A stretch of DNA of 64,000 bases. Origin: Alcaligenaceae bacterium (GTDB taxonomy: Bacteria > Pseudomonadota > Gammaproteobacteria > Burkholderiales > Burkholderiaceae_B). A model generated the notes under the pieces. The model was not told where the DNA came from, did not search any database, and worked only from the letters and a program-made list of their open reading frames with translations. Shown in pieces: positions 1 to 8,896 of the stretch. The stretch is from contig JACCES010000001.1 of assembly GCA_013416455.1 (NCBI GenBank), positions 62,001 through 126,000 of the forward strand. The letters run 5' to 3'. Position numbers and translations under genes: made by a program. Positions within the stretch are counted from its first letter, which is position 1, and each line of letters starts with the position of its first letter.

Positions 1-2
1 CC

Positions 3-779
3 ATGATGCTGGCCTGGTACTTCCACAAGCATCAGGGCGCCCTGCGCATCCGCGATCACTTCGTGGCGGTCCTGCTGCTGGCCATCCCTTTCCTGCTCAT
101 CGTGCGCCAGCCCGACCTTGGCACGGCGCTGCTGGTGTTCGCGACAGGCTTCTTCGTGATCTATTTCGGCGGGCTGTCCTTCCGCCTGCTGCTGCCGCTG
201 TTCATCGTAGGCGTCGCCGCGATCGGCACGCTGGTGTATTACGAAGACCAGATCTGCCAGCCCGGCGTCGACTGGGTGCTGCTGCATGAATATCAGAAGC
301 ACCGGGTCTGCACGCTGCTCGACCCCAGCGTCGACCCGCTGGGCAAGGGTTTCCATACGATCCAGTCCATGATCGCCATCGGTTCGGGCGGCGTCTACGG
401 CAAAGGCTATCTGATGGGTACCCAGTCGCATCTGGACTTCATTCCCGAGCGCACGACCGATTTCATCTTCGCCGTATTCGCCGAGGAGTTCGGCCTGTAC
501 GGCGGCATCATGATGCTGGTGCTCTACGGCCTGCTGGTGCTGCGCGGCCTGCATATCGCCCAGCAGGCGCGCACCCAGTACGGGCGCCTGCTGGCGGGCG
601 CCATGGCCATGATGTTCTTTGTGTATGTATTCGTGAATATCGGCATGGTCACCGGCATCCTGCCGGTGGTGGGCGTGCCGCTGCCCTTCCTGAGCTACGG
701 GGGGACCGCGCTGCTCACGCTGGGGATCGGCGGCGGCATACTCATGAGCATAGGTTCATACCGGCCTTCCAGGAATTAG
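3..779 (+). CDS. rodA: Rod shape-determining protein RodA, C-terminal part (5' end outside window)
   Basis: SEDS-family peptidoglycan glycosyltransferase of the cell-elongation machinery, an integral inner-membrane protein working with PBP2. The visible 258 residues are a run of hydrophobic segments. They contain the conserved loop SHLDFIPERTTDFIFAVFAE near residue 140 and the family's C-terminal signature PFLSYGGTALLTLGIGGG. The reading frame is open to the left edge, and family members are about 370-380 aa, so roughly the first third is missing. RodA rather than FtsW is inferred from the loop sequence; FtsW remains a less likely alternative. The gene is convergent with the iclR-type gene downstream, with 83 bp between them and no clear terminator. 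Confidence 0.9.
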   Translation: MMLAWYFHKHQGALRIRDHFVAVLLLAIPFLLIVRQPDLGTALLVFATGFFVIYFGGLSFRLLLPLFIVGVAAIGTLVYYEDQICQPGVDWVLLHEYQKHRVCTLLDPSVDPLGKGFHTIQSMIAIGSGGVYGKGYLMGTQSHLDFIPERTTDFIFAVFAEEFGLYGGIMMLVLYGLLVLRGLHIAQQARTQYGRLLAGAMAMMFFVYVFVNIGMVTGILPVVGVPLPFLSYGGTALLTLGIGGGILMSIGSYRPSRN

Positions 780-862
780 CTATCGCGCGGATTTGCAACG
801 CAGCATGGCGGGTCCAGGCGCCGAACATAAGTATGCGAACCAGCCAAACAGGACACTGAGTA

Positions 863-1636
863 TCAGGAACGCCCGCCCGATATCGCCAGGGTGAGTTCGG
901 CCGCCCGGTCACGGAGATATTCGCCCAGCGTGACCAGCGCGGGCCCGTTGAGCCTGGCGCTAAAGCCCACGGCGCTGATGGCCATGATGGGTTGACCGAA
1001 TTCGTCCAGCACGGCGGCCGAGGCAGTACTGACACCTTTCACATAGTGATCGGCATCGATGGCATAGCCTTTTTTTCGAGCCTCTTCAACACCTGCCATG
1101 TATTCTTTGAACGACGGTTTTTCATCCCAACGAAGTTCGTCGAACCGTTTTTTGAGCTCTTGTTTCGACAGGCCGGAGCAGGCGGCCATGCAGCGGCCCA
1201 ATGCGGCGATGTACATGGGCAAGCGCTGACCCACGCTCAAGTGCACCCTTACAGAGCCATCACTATCCGCGCGGTCCACGAGAACGACCCGTTCGCCGCG
1301 CGTACGTTGCCACAAAGTCATCGTGACGCCGTGGCTGCGGGCCACATCCTCAAGAATGGGCCGCGCCAGTCTGACATAAGAGCCCTGCTCCAGCACGCCT
1401 TTGGCCAGTTCAACCAGGCCCAGCGCCACCGAGTATGTCTTGGTTTCCTCGTCGAAGTTCGCCAGCCCCTCATGCACGAGGGTCTTGAGCATGTGGAAGC
1501 AGGTGCTGGAATTCATTTGAAGGTCGCGCGCTATGCGGGTCACGCCCATGGGGGTCGTTGACGCGCTCAGGTAGCGGAGTATTCTCAACCCGCCAACAAG
1601 CGCTCCCACAAGTTTTTCAGACGGTTCGCTTGTCAT
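863..1636 (-). CDS. IclR-family transcriptional regulator
   Basis: A 257-residue regulator. The N-terminal winged helix (about residues 8-70, with TRIARDLQMNSSTCFHMLKTL as the helix-turn-helix) is followed by the IclR effector-binding domain (about 80-250). It is the last gene of the leftward operon Bug receptor / acyl-CoA ligase / crotonase / iclR and lies 30 bp after the crotonase gene. The effector is probably an acid or CoA ester from Block A, and the likely target is the divergent intergenic region 5559-5783, which holds inverted repeats. Family assignment is secure; target and ligand are inference. Confidence 0.9.
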   Translation of the reverse strand: MTSEPSEKLVGALVGGLRILRYLSASTTPMGVTRIARDLQMNSSTCFHMLKTLVHEGLANFDEETKTYSVALGLVELAKGVLEQGSYVRLARPILEDVARSHGVTMTLWQRTRGERVVLVDRADSDGSVRVHLSVGQRLPMYIAALGRCMAACSGLSKQELKKRFDELRWDEKPSFKEYMAGVEEARKKGYAIDADHYVKGVSTASAAVLDEFGQPIMAISAVGFSARLNGPALVTLGEYLRDRAAELTLAISGGRS

Positions 1637-1666
1637 TTAGATTCCTAGTGTCCTGCCTGATTCCAT

Positions 1667-2437
1667 TCATTCTTTGGCCGCGAGACGGGCCAGATAGCCT
1701 CCAATACGCTCCTGGACACCGGGAAGGGAGAAGTTCTCGTGCATGAGCGGTTCGAGCATCTGCACACGCTCAATGAACCGCTCGGGCAGTTCCATGAGCA
1801 ATTTGCCTTTGCGTGCGATCCGCAATGCGTCTCGCCGAGCAAGATAATACGACAGCCGTTCCTTGGACGATACCTCGAAGCCCGCAGTTTGAACGAGATC
1901 CGTTACCCAGCCGTGGTCGAATGCCAGGGCCGCGGTAATGGGCTGCGTGTTGAAGCACATTCTGCGCGCAAGGGCGCGGGGCAATTTGGCTTCAAGCACC
2001 ACCTGTACGATGACCGGATACATATGGAAATGCAGTTCCGGGCACGCAAGTGCGAGGTCGTCAGCGGCAATGAGTACGTCTGTCATGGCCAGCACCATCA
2101 ACCCGGCGCCTGATGCGGTGCCGCGTGCAATGGCGATAATCGGAACAGGGCAACGCGCCATTTCGAACATCAGCTCGCGCAGCCCCGCCCCTTGCCGTTC
2201 GAGGTGTTCGGGCCCCTCGGAGAATTCGCGTATGTCACTTCCCGCACAGAAAAGCACATCGGATGCGCTGCGCAGAACGATCACCTGCATATTCTCCGCC
2301 TGAGCCGTTCGCACTGCGTGCGCCATTCTTTCAAGCATATGCGCGGTCAGCGCATTCGCCTTGTCCGGGCGATTCAGCAGGATCGTCCGCACACCATCGT
2401 GGTCGTCCACGCGGACGTGGTCGTCTCTGCGCGTCAT
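1667..2437 (-). CDS. Enoyl-CoA hydratase/isomerase-family protein (crotonase fold)
   Basis: A 256-residue crotonase-superfamily protein. The oxyanion-hole segments are visible (LFCAGSDIREF near residue 60, GTASGAGLMVL near 108). At the position of the first catalytic Glu of classical hydratases the sequence reads GAGLM, so that Glu is absent. The second Glu position seems kept in ACPELHFHM. It may therefore be an isomerase, hydrolase or lyase rather than a simple hydratase. The start overlaps the stop of the acyl-CoA ligase gene by ATGA, indicating translational coupling. The exact reaction is unknown. Confidence 0.85.
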   Translation of the reverse strand: MTRRDDHVRVDDHDGVRTILLNRPDKANALTAHMLERMAHAVRTAQAENMQVIVLRSASDVLFCAGSDIREFSEGPEHLERQGAGLRELMFEMARCPVPIIAIARGTASGAGLMVLAMTDVLIAADDLALACPELHFHMYPVIVQVVLEAKLPRALARRMCFNTQPITAALAFDHGWVTDLVQTAGFEVSSKERLSYYLARRDALRIARKGKLLMELPERFIERVQMLEPLMHENFSLPGVQERIGGYLARLAAKE

Positions 2438-4563
2438 GAAAATTTCCTTACGACCGCATCCAGAATCCAGGCGTTTCCGCCACTGACAGCCAAAGGGTTG
2501 ATTTCGATTTCAGTCAGATCGGGGTGTGTCAGGAAAATTTCGCACAGCCGTGCGATATGTGCGGAAACAGTTGAAATGTCGACCGGTTTGCCGCCCCTGA
2601 ACCCTTGCAGAAGGCGCGCGGACCGCAGGGAATTCAACATATCTTCAATATGGTGTTCACGCAACGGAAGAAGCCGCGTCACAACGTCGGCGTCGAGCTC
2701 CACCTCCACACCGCCACGGCCCAGCGTCAATGTCGGACCGAAGCGGGCATCACGGCGCAGGCCGAGCAATAGCTCCTGGTCGAACGCCTGCATGGATTCA
2801 AGCAATATACCGTGGGCCCGTACCTGCCGGCCTCCCGCCACTTGCTTCAATGTGGCGATCGCCCCGGCCAGCTGTTCGTCGTCGCCGATGTGCAGAATCA
2901 CCCCGCCAATATCGCTTTTATGAAGCAGGTCGTCCGCTTGCAGCTTCGCAACCACCGGGTAGGAAAGCGGCCCCGGCAAGCCGCCGACCGCCTTGTCCAT
3001 ATCGACGAGCACACCCTTCGGAATCATGCCGACCCCCAGGCCGCGCAGCAGCTCCTTCCCATGCCACTCGGACAAGCAGACGGTGGGTGACGCTTCGGAC
3101 CCGGATTCAACCGGCGCATCCGCATCGCCGCGCGCTTCGGGCAATGTGAGGGCGCGCTCGCGCAGATCGCTCAGCCGCAATGATTGCCCCAGGGCGGCCA
3201 TCGCCGGGGGAATGTCACGGAATACCGGAATACTCGCCTGTTCGAGCTCGGCCAATGACTCTTCTTTGGCGCCTATCCAGATCACAATGATCGGACGATT
3301 CACTTTTTCGCGGACTCGCGACAATGCCTCTGTGAAAGCGGAGGCAATGCTGTGCATGAGCCCCACAAAAAGCACGATGACGTCATTCCCCGGGTCGGTG
3401 GCCACGGTTTCGAGCGCCAGCGAAATGCTGCGGGTATTTTGTACGACATTGCCGGTCAGATCGAGAGGGTTGGCCGCTGAAACGAATGACGGGAGTGCCT
3501 GGCCGAGGGCTTCATGCGTGGCGGGCGAAAAATCCGGCAGCTCAAGCTTCCAATGTTCGGATTCGTCTGCAATCAAGACACCGGCGCCGCCGGAGACCGA
3601 CATGATTGCCACCCGGTTGCCCTGTGGCACGCTGTCAAAAAGGTAAAGTCGTGCGATGTCGATCATGCTGCTCAGGGAGTCGACGCGCAGGGCGCCATGC
3701 TGGCGCAGGCAGGCATCATAGAGGGCGTCGTCACCCGTCAGGGCGCCGGTATGCGATGCGGCGGCGGCGGCCCCCGCGGATGATCTGCCAGCCTTGATCG
3801 CCAACACGGGCTTGCCGGCGGCCGCAGCCCGCTTCAATGCGGCGCGAAACGCCGCGGCATCTCGAATATCTTCGATATACACACCGATGACCCGGGTTTC
3901 AGGGTCATCGGCCAGATACGCGATTGCGGCGGCCGCATCGAGATCACATTCGTTTCCTGTGGTGATCCATTTGCTGAATCCCAGCCCCGCGCGCAGGCAA
4001 ATATCCATCCAATATGCGCCCAGGGCACCGCTCTGGCTCACGAAGGCAAAGTTGCCTGACCGCATGGGCGTCTCTTCCAGCGCGGTCGTGAACGAGGCGA
4101 TCAGGCCGGTGGAGCTGTTCGCTACGCCGAGGCAGTTGGGCCCCAGAATGGTGACCCCGTGGTCGCGCGCCAATCGGGCAAGCCGCTGCTGCAAGGCGGC
4201 GCCGTCGGCGCCGGTTTCCGAGAAGCCGGAGGAAAACACCACGAAGCCTTTGACCCCCGCGTTGATGCCTTCCTGGATGACGCCTTCGACGAGCGATGCG
4301 GGCGTGCCGACGATGGCGAGATCCACGGGTTCGCCTATCGCCGAGAGCGAGGGGTAGCTCTTCAACCCCTGGACTTCCTCGCGCTTCGGATTGACTGGGA
4401 ACAGCTTACCCTTGAAGCGGCGCGAGAGCATATAGGCCAGGGGGCGGCCCGCTATTTTTGTTGGATCGGCCGACGCACCGACAATCGCAACACTGCGGGC
4501 TTCGAGTATGGAGGCTGCGGAAGCCGCGGAGGCCCGGCTCAAGAGTAACTGTTCCATCATCAT
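2434..4563 (-). CDS. ADP-forming acyl-CoA synthetase (fused alpha-beta acetate-CoA ligase family)
   Basis: A 709-residue protein that would activate a carboxylic acid to its CoA thioester with ATP, giving ADP and phosphate. Domain order: CoA-binding Rossmann domain (about 15-150), two succinyl-CoA-synthetase-like domains (about 150-460) holding the SHTGALTGDDALYD loop whose His is the expected phosphohistidine, and a C-terminal ATP-grasp domain (about 490-709, with DLLHKSDIGGVILHI). The start is the first of three consecutive ATG codons, whose A is the last base of the Bug gene stop (TGATG). The neighbours suggest that it activates the acid captured by the Bug receptor. The substrate is unknown. 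Confidence 0.88.
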   Translation of the reverse strand: MMMEQLLLSRASAASAASILEARSVAIVGASADPTKIAGRPLAYMLSRRFKGKLFPVNPKREEVQGLKSYPSLSAIGEPVDLAIVGTPASLVEGVIQEGINAGVKGFVVFSSGFSETGADGAALQQRLARLARDHGVTILGPNCLGVANSSTGLIASFTTALEETPMRSGNFAFVSQSGALGAYWMDICLRAGLGFSKWITTGNECDLDAAAAIAYLADDPETRVIGVYIEDIRDAAAFRAALKRAAAAGKPVLAIKAGRSSAGAAAAASHTGALTGDDALYDACLRQHGALRVDSLSSMIDIARLYLFDSVPQGNRVAIMSVSGGAGVLIADESEHWKLELPDFSPATHEALGQALPSFVSAANPLDLTGNVVQNTRSISLALETVATDPGNDVIVLFVGLMHSIASAFTEALSRVREKVNRPIIVIWIGAKEESLAELEQASIPVFRDIPPAMAALGQSLRLSDLRERALTLPEARGDADAPVESGSEASPTVCLSEWHGKELLRGLGVGMIPKGVLVDMDKAVGGLPGPLSYPVVAKLQADDLLHKSDIGGVILHIGDDEQLAGAIATLKQVAGGRQVRAHGILLESMQAFDQELLLGLRRDARFGPTLTLGRGGVEVELDADVVTRLLPLREHHIEDMLNSLRSARLLQGFRGGKPVDISTVSAHIARLCEIFLTHPDLTEIEINPLAVSGGNAWILDAVVRKFS

Positions 4564-5558
4564 CAATTCGCCTGGATGCCCGCCTGCTTGATCACGTCGG
4601 CCCAGCGGGCGAGCTCGTTTTTCAGAAACTTGTCGAAGTCTTGAGGACTGGAGGCCACTGGAAGGACGCCCTGGGCAAGCAGGCGCTGTTGAACCTGCGG
4701 GTCATTGAATTCGTCGTGCACCGCTTTATGCAGTTGAGTCACGATTTCCGGCGAAACACCGGCCGGAGCGACAAGCGCAAGCCAGGTGTTGCCATTGAAC
4801 CCCGGCAAGCCTGATTCATTGAGCGTGGGGTAGTCAGGGTACGCGGGAGAACGTTCCAGGCCGGTGGCGGCAATCAGTTTCAGCTTGCCCGACTTTACGA
4901 ACGGTTCGGCAGAAAGCGCATCGACGAACATGCCGGAAACGGAACCGCCGACGACATCGGTCAGTGCCTGGGCGCTGCCCTTGTAAGGCACATGAATCAG
5001 CTTGATGTCTGCGTCCTGCTGCAGAAGTTCGCCCGATAAATGATTCGACTGACCGACGCCGGCCGAACCATAGGTAAGAGAATTGGGCTTTTCCTTTGCC
5101 AGCGCGATGAATTCTTTCAGGTTCGAGGCGGGAACCGAGGGGTGGACGACCAGAAAGTTCGTGAGCTGGACCATTTGCGTGATGTTCACGAAATCGCGCA
5201 GCGTGTCGAATTGCAGATTGGCGTAGACACCGGGGTTGATGGCATGGCTGGTCGCCACGGCACCCAATGTATAGCCGTCCCCTTCTGCACGGGCGACAGC
5301 GGCCGTGCCGATTGTCCCACCGCCGCCGGGCATGTTTTTGACGACAGCGGGTTGGCCAAGGCGTTCAATGCCTCGGGCGGCGGTACGCCCGATGGTGTCG
5401 AGTATGCCGCCCGCCGACGAGGCAACAACGATTTCGATGGGTTTGGAAGGATACGCCTGCTGCGCAACCGCCGGCGCGGTCGCCAGCGCCGCCATGAAAG
5501 CGAGTGCGGTGCCTGCCACGATCCGCGGCCCACCTGCAAGGAAATATAGGGGTTTCAT
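4563..5558 (-). CDS. Bug-family tripartite tricarboxylate transporter substrate-binding protein
   Basis: A 331-residue periplasmic solute receptor. It has a Sec signal peptide (hydrophobic core about 12-30, cleavage near APAVAQQA) and the Bug opening YPSKPIEIVVASSAGG, in which a beta strand and glycine loop contact a carboxylate ligand. A GGAG ribosome-binding site lies about 6 nt before the ATG. It is first in the leftward operon. No TctA/TctB membrane genes are nearby, as is common for Bug receptors in Alcaligenaceae, so it must share a transporter or serve as a sensor. The ligand is unknown. Confidence 0.92.
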   Translation of the reverse strand: MKPLYFLAGGPRIVAGTALAFMAALATAPAVAQQAYPSKPIEIVVASSAGGILDTIGRTAARGIERLGQPAVVKNMPGGGGTIGTAAVARAEGDGYTLGAVATSHAINPGVYANLQFDTLRDFVNITQMVQLTNFLVVHPSVPASNLKEFIALAKEKPNSLTYGSAGVGQSNHLSGELLQQDADIKLIHVPYKGSAQALTDVVGGSVSGMFVDALSAEPFVKSGKLKLIAATGLERSPAYPDYPTLNESGLPGFNGNTWLALVAPAGVSPEIVTQLHKAVHDEFNDPQVQQRLLAQGVLPVASSPQDFDKFLKNELARWADVIKQAGIQAN

Positions 5559-5783
5559 GTTGTCTCCGGGTCATTCGTTATACAGAATATTAATCTTAAC
5601 CACGAATGCAGTGTAAGATTCGACTTAATTGCTGTCAACATATCGCGCCGTTTTTTGGACGGCGCCGGCATATTGACGCTATCCAGGCCGATTGTTATTA
5701 TTTCTTCATAAAGAATTTTATTCGCTATAAAGAATGCGAATGGGTTCTCCAAGCTTGGTCCGAACAGCCAATAAGGAAACAGC
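5559..5783. promoter_or_regulatory. Divergent control region of Block A with inverted repeats
   Basis: This 225-bp region is AT-rich compared with its surroundings and separates the two divergent Block A operons. It holds GCGCCGT-N7-ACGGCGC at 5645-5665 (perfect 7-bp arms) and ATTCGC-N10-GCGAAT at 5720-5741. A weak sigma70-like rightward promoter can be drawn: TTGTTA at 5692-5697, 18-bp spacer, TTTTAT at 5716-5721. The second inverted repeat would then cover the region just after the -10. These are plausible binding sites for the IclR protein encoded at 863-1636, by position only. Confidence 0.5.
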
Positions 5784-6932
5784 GTGAGCCTCAATTTTTC
5801 TTTCTCCAGCGAACACGTCGCGGTCAGAGACACCGTACGTCGCCTGTGCCAGGACGAACTCGCCCCCTTGGTCTTTGACGCCGAAGAAACCGAAACCTTC
5901 CCCAAGCATGTTTTCAAGCGTTGGGGCGAACTGGGCCTGCTCGGGGTGCGTTACCCCGAGGCTGACGGCGGCAGCGGTCTCGACAAGATCAGCGACTGCA
6001 TCGTTCGCGAAGAACTCAGCTATATGTCGCAAGCTTTTGCGTCCACATGGTCGGCACACACTCACCTGGGCATATGGCCCATCTGGAAGACCGGCACGCC
6101 GTTGCAAAAAGAGCGTTTTCTAAAGCCGGCCCTGGCGGGCGAAAAAGTGGCGGGGTTCGGGCTGAGCGAACCCGACGGCGGTTCGAACGTAAGGGCCATG
6201 AAGACCCGTGCGGAAAAAGTCGAGGGCGGCTGGCGCCTGCACGGCAGCAAGCTGTATATCACCAATGCCCCCTTTGCCGACTTTCTTTTGGTCGCGGCCC
6301 GTACCCGCCCCGAACTGGCGCCGCAGTCCATCAGTCTCTTCATTGTCGAACTGCCCAATGCCGGCTTCGAAATCTCGAAACTCAAGAAAGAAGGCATACG
6401 CTCCTCGGAGACCGCGCTGATCCATATTGACGGCGCATTCGTTCCCGACGATTGCCTGCTGGGGGAAGCGGAAGGCACCTACCCTGTCATTCTGGAGTCC
6501 CTCAGCGAGAACAGGGTGGGCGTCGCGGCCAATGCGATCGGCATGGCCCGCGCCGCATTTGACGCGGCATTGAGCTTTTCGAATGATCGCATCGTCGCCG
6601 GCAAGCGGGTGGGCGACTATCAGGCCATTGCTCACAAGCTGGCGGAAATGTCCGCCCAGATCGAAGCGGCACGCTGGCTGGTCTATTACGGCGCCTGGTG
6701 TGTTGACCAAGGCACACTCGATGCCGCCATGGCCGCCCGGGTGAAGCTCGTCGCCAGTGAAACCGCCGTTTCCGTGAGCGAACAAGCGATCCGGATTCTC
6801 GGCGGTGCCGGAATCATGCGCGAATACCCGGTGGGCCGCATCCACCGTGACGCCTTGGTGTACGTCATCGGCGAAGGTACCAGCGAGATCCAAAAGAACA
6901 TCATCGCACGCAGCCTGGGGTTCAAACCATGA
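5784..6932 (+). CDS. Acyl-CoA dehydrogenase (short/medium-chain type)
   Basis: A 382-residue FAD flavoenzyme that would introduce an alpha-beta double bond into an acyl-CoA and pass electrons to ETF. It shows the usual order of N-terminal helical, middle beta (GFGLSEPDGGSNVRAMKT, flavin and substrate contacts) and C-terminal helical domains. The catalytic base is the Glu in IGEGTSEIQ at about residue 364, as in medium-chain enzymes. The start is GTG, preceded by AAGGAA at 5773-5778. The stop overlaps the start of the next crotonase gene (ATGA). It is first in the rightward operon of Block A. Confidence 0.92.
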   Translation: MSLNFSFSSEHVAVRDTVRRLCQDELAPLVFDAEETETFPKHVFKRWGELGLLGVRYPEADGGSGLDKISDCIVREELSYMSQAFASTWSAHTHLGIWPIWKTGTPLQKERFLKPALAGEKVAGFGLSEPDGGSNVRAMKTRAEKVEGGWRLHGSKLYITNAPFADFLLVAARTRPELAPQSISLFIVELPNAGFEISKLKKEGIRSSETALIHIDGAFVPDDCLLGEAEGTYPVILESLSENRVGVAANAIGMARAAFDAALSFSNDRIVAGKRVGDYQAIAHKLAEMSAQIEAARWLVYYGAWCVDQGTLDAAMAARVKLVASETAVSVSEQAIRILGGAGIMREYPVGRIHRDALVYVIGEGTSEIQKNIIARSLGFKP

Positions 6933-7735
6933 ACGACTTTGTCTTGCGCGAGCGCCACGGCGCCACCTTGCTCATCACCTTGAACCGCCCGGAGCGGCGC
7001 AATGCCTTCGACCTTGAGGTGCGCCAGGCCTTGGCGGAAGCCGTATTCGAGGCACGTGACGATGACGCCGTGAAAGCCGTCGTCATCACGGGTTCCGGCG
7101 GCGTGTTCTGCGCCGGCGGCGATCTGAAATCCTTGTCGGGTTCCAAGCGAACGGTATTCCAGGACCGGGACCGGATCCGCCGCCTGCACCACTGGTTCCA
7201 TGAGCTGGTCAATCTGGAAAAGCCCGTGATTGCCGCCGTGGACGGCCCGGCTTTCGGGGCCGGCTTCAACCTGGCCCTGGCGTGCGACTTCATTCTCGGC
7301 ACGCCCGCCAGCCGGTTTTGTGCCGTGTTCGGCCGCATTGGCCTGGTACCCGACCTGGGCGGCTTTTTCCTGCTGCCCCGCATCGTCGGCCTGCAACGCG
7401 CCAAAGAGCTCGTCTTCACGGCACGTGAAGTCGGCGCCGACGAGGCTCGTTCACTAGGCATTCTGTACGACATCCTGCCTGCCGACACATTGCTGGAAAA
7501 TGCTCTGGAGCTTGCCGAACGCTTTCATACGGCGGCGATCGGGGCGATCGGCATGTCGAAGAACATCCTGAACAGCTCCTTCAATTTGGACCAGAACGCA
7601 CTGGTGGAGCTGGAGTCGTACGCGCAGGCAGTGGCCATACATAGCGAGTACCACGACACTGCGGTGGCCCGCTTCCTTGATAAACAGCCGCTCGAATTCA
7701 TCTGGCCCAAGCGCGCGCAGCCAAAGGATACCTAA
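6929..7735 (+). CDS. Enoyl-CoA hydratase/isomerase-family protein (crotonase fold)
   Basis: A 268-residue crotonase-fold protein with oxyanion-hole segments VFCAGGDLKSL (about 51-61) and GPAFGAGFNLALACD (about 106-120). Neither of the two Glu residues of classical hydratases is at its usual place (GAGFN; FGRIG). The motif VPDLGG instead carries an Asp at the position used by PaaG/ECI-type isomerases. An isomerase or a ring-modifying crotonase is therefore more likely than hydration, especially since a separate two-subunit hot-dog hydratase is encoded downstream. It is translationally coupled to the preceding dehydrogenase gene. Confidence 0.86.
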   Translation: MNDFVLRERHGATLLITLNRPERRNAFDLEVRQALAEAVFEARDDDAVKAVVITGSGGVFCAGGDLKSLSGSKRTVFQDRDRIRRLHHWFHELVNLEKPVIAAVDGPAFGAGFNLALACDFILGTPASRFCAVFGRIGLVPDLGGFFLLPRIVGLQRAKELVFTAREVGADEARSLGILYDILPADTLLENALELAERFHTAAIGAIGMSKNILNSSFNLDQNALVELESYAQAVAIHSEYHDTAVARFLDKQPLEFIWPKRAQPKDT

Positions 7736-7740
7736 ACATC

Positions 7741-8895
7741 ATGAGCATGAACGCCTATATTTCCGGGGTCTACGACACCCAGGTCGGCGAACTGCCCGGC
7801 TCCAGCTGCATGGGTTTGCACGCCGAAGCCGCGTTCGGGGCCATCCGGGATGCCGGGCTTGAACCGGCCGATATTGACGGTGTGCTGTGCGCCTATTCAT
7901 TCACCCAGCCGCATCTCATGCTGGCCTCGGTATTCTGCGAATACACGGGAATCCATCCCAATTTCTGCGCGGCGGTCCAGGCCGGCGGCGCCAGCGCCGC
8001 AATCATGGTCATGCAGGCGGCGGCCTTGGTGGCCAGTGGCCAGTGCAAGCATGTACTCGTGGTTACCGGCGACAATCGTCTCACGGGCATGTCCCGCGAC
8101 GGCGCCGTTGCCGCGCTGGCGGAAGTCGGGCATCCGGAGTTCGAACGCCCCTGCGGCATCAGCGTGCCGGCGTCATACGCCCTGGTCGCCCAGCGCTACA
8201 TGCACGAATTCAAGGTCTCGCCGGAACACCTGGCAGCCATCGCGGTGGAACACCGCCGCCATGCGGGGCTGCATCCGCAGGCCCACAAACGCGAGCCGAT
8301 TTCCCTCGCCGACGTGATGCAGTCGCGGGAAATCTGCTCTCCGCTGCGCCTGCTCGACTGCTGCCAGATTTCCGACGGCGGGGCGGCCATGGTCATCAGC
8401 AGCCGGGGCGCCAGCAGGGTCAGCCAGAAACGGTCTGTCGAAATCCTGGGCGCCGGGCAGGGCCATACGCACGAACACATCGTTGCCGCCCCCAGTCTGA
8501 CCGACTTCGGGTGCAAGGCGTCCTCGGCCCGCGCCTTCGAAATCGCGGGCATCAAGCCCCGGGACATCGACGTGGCTGAAATCTACGACTCGTTCACCAT
8601 CACCCTGCTGGTCGAACTGGAATCCATCGGTTTCTTTGAGCGTGGGGATGCCGGGCCGGCCGCGCTGCGGGGCGAATTGGGGCTGGGCGGCGCCTTGCCC
8701 TGCAACACACACGGCGGGCTGCTCTCATACGGGCATTCCGGCGCGGCAGGCGGCATGTTCCACGCGGTCGAAGCCGTCAGACAACTGCGCGGAGAAGCCG
8801 ACGAACGGCAAGTTCCAGACGCCAGGCTGGCTTTCGTGCACGGTGACGGTGGCATACTTTCAGCGCATTGTTCGCTGGTACTGGGAGCACTCTGA
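7741..8895 (+). CDS. Thiolase-fold protein of the SCP-x/Ltp2 type lacking the nucleophilic Cys
   Basis: A 384-residue thiolase-superfamily protein. Where true thiolases have the nucleophilic Cys, it reads AAVQAGGASAA, with Gly near residue 83. The C-terminal NTHGG loop (near 322-326) is kept and is followed by LLSYGHSG, which carries a Tyr. Loss of the Cys together with an adjacent DUF35 gene is the pattern of Ltp2-type retro-aldolases of sterol side-chain breakdown, which cleave a carbon-carbon bond without a thiol nucleophile. Aldolase function here is inference; a non-catalytic or novel condensing role is possible. The gene starts 5 bp after the crotonase gene. Confidence 0.85.
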   Translation: MSMNAYISGVYDTQVGELPGSSCMGLHAEAAFGAIRDAGLEPADIDGVLCAYSFTQPHLMLASVFCEYTGIHPNFCAAVQAGGASAAIMVMQAAALVASGQCKHVLVVTGDNRLTGMSRDGAVAALAEVGHPEFERPCGISVPASYALVAQRYMHEFKVSPEHLAAIAVEHRRHAGLHPQAHKREPISLADVMQSREICSPLRLLDCCQISDGGAAMVISSRGASRVSQKRSVEILGAGQGHTHEHIVAAPSLTDFGCKASSARAFEIAGIKPRDIDVAEIYDSFTITLLVELESIGFFERGDAGPAALRGELGLGGALPCNTHGGLLSYGHSGAAGGMFHAVEAVRQLRGEADERQVPDARLAFVHGDGGILSAHCSLVLGAL

Positions 8896-8896
8896 C

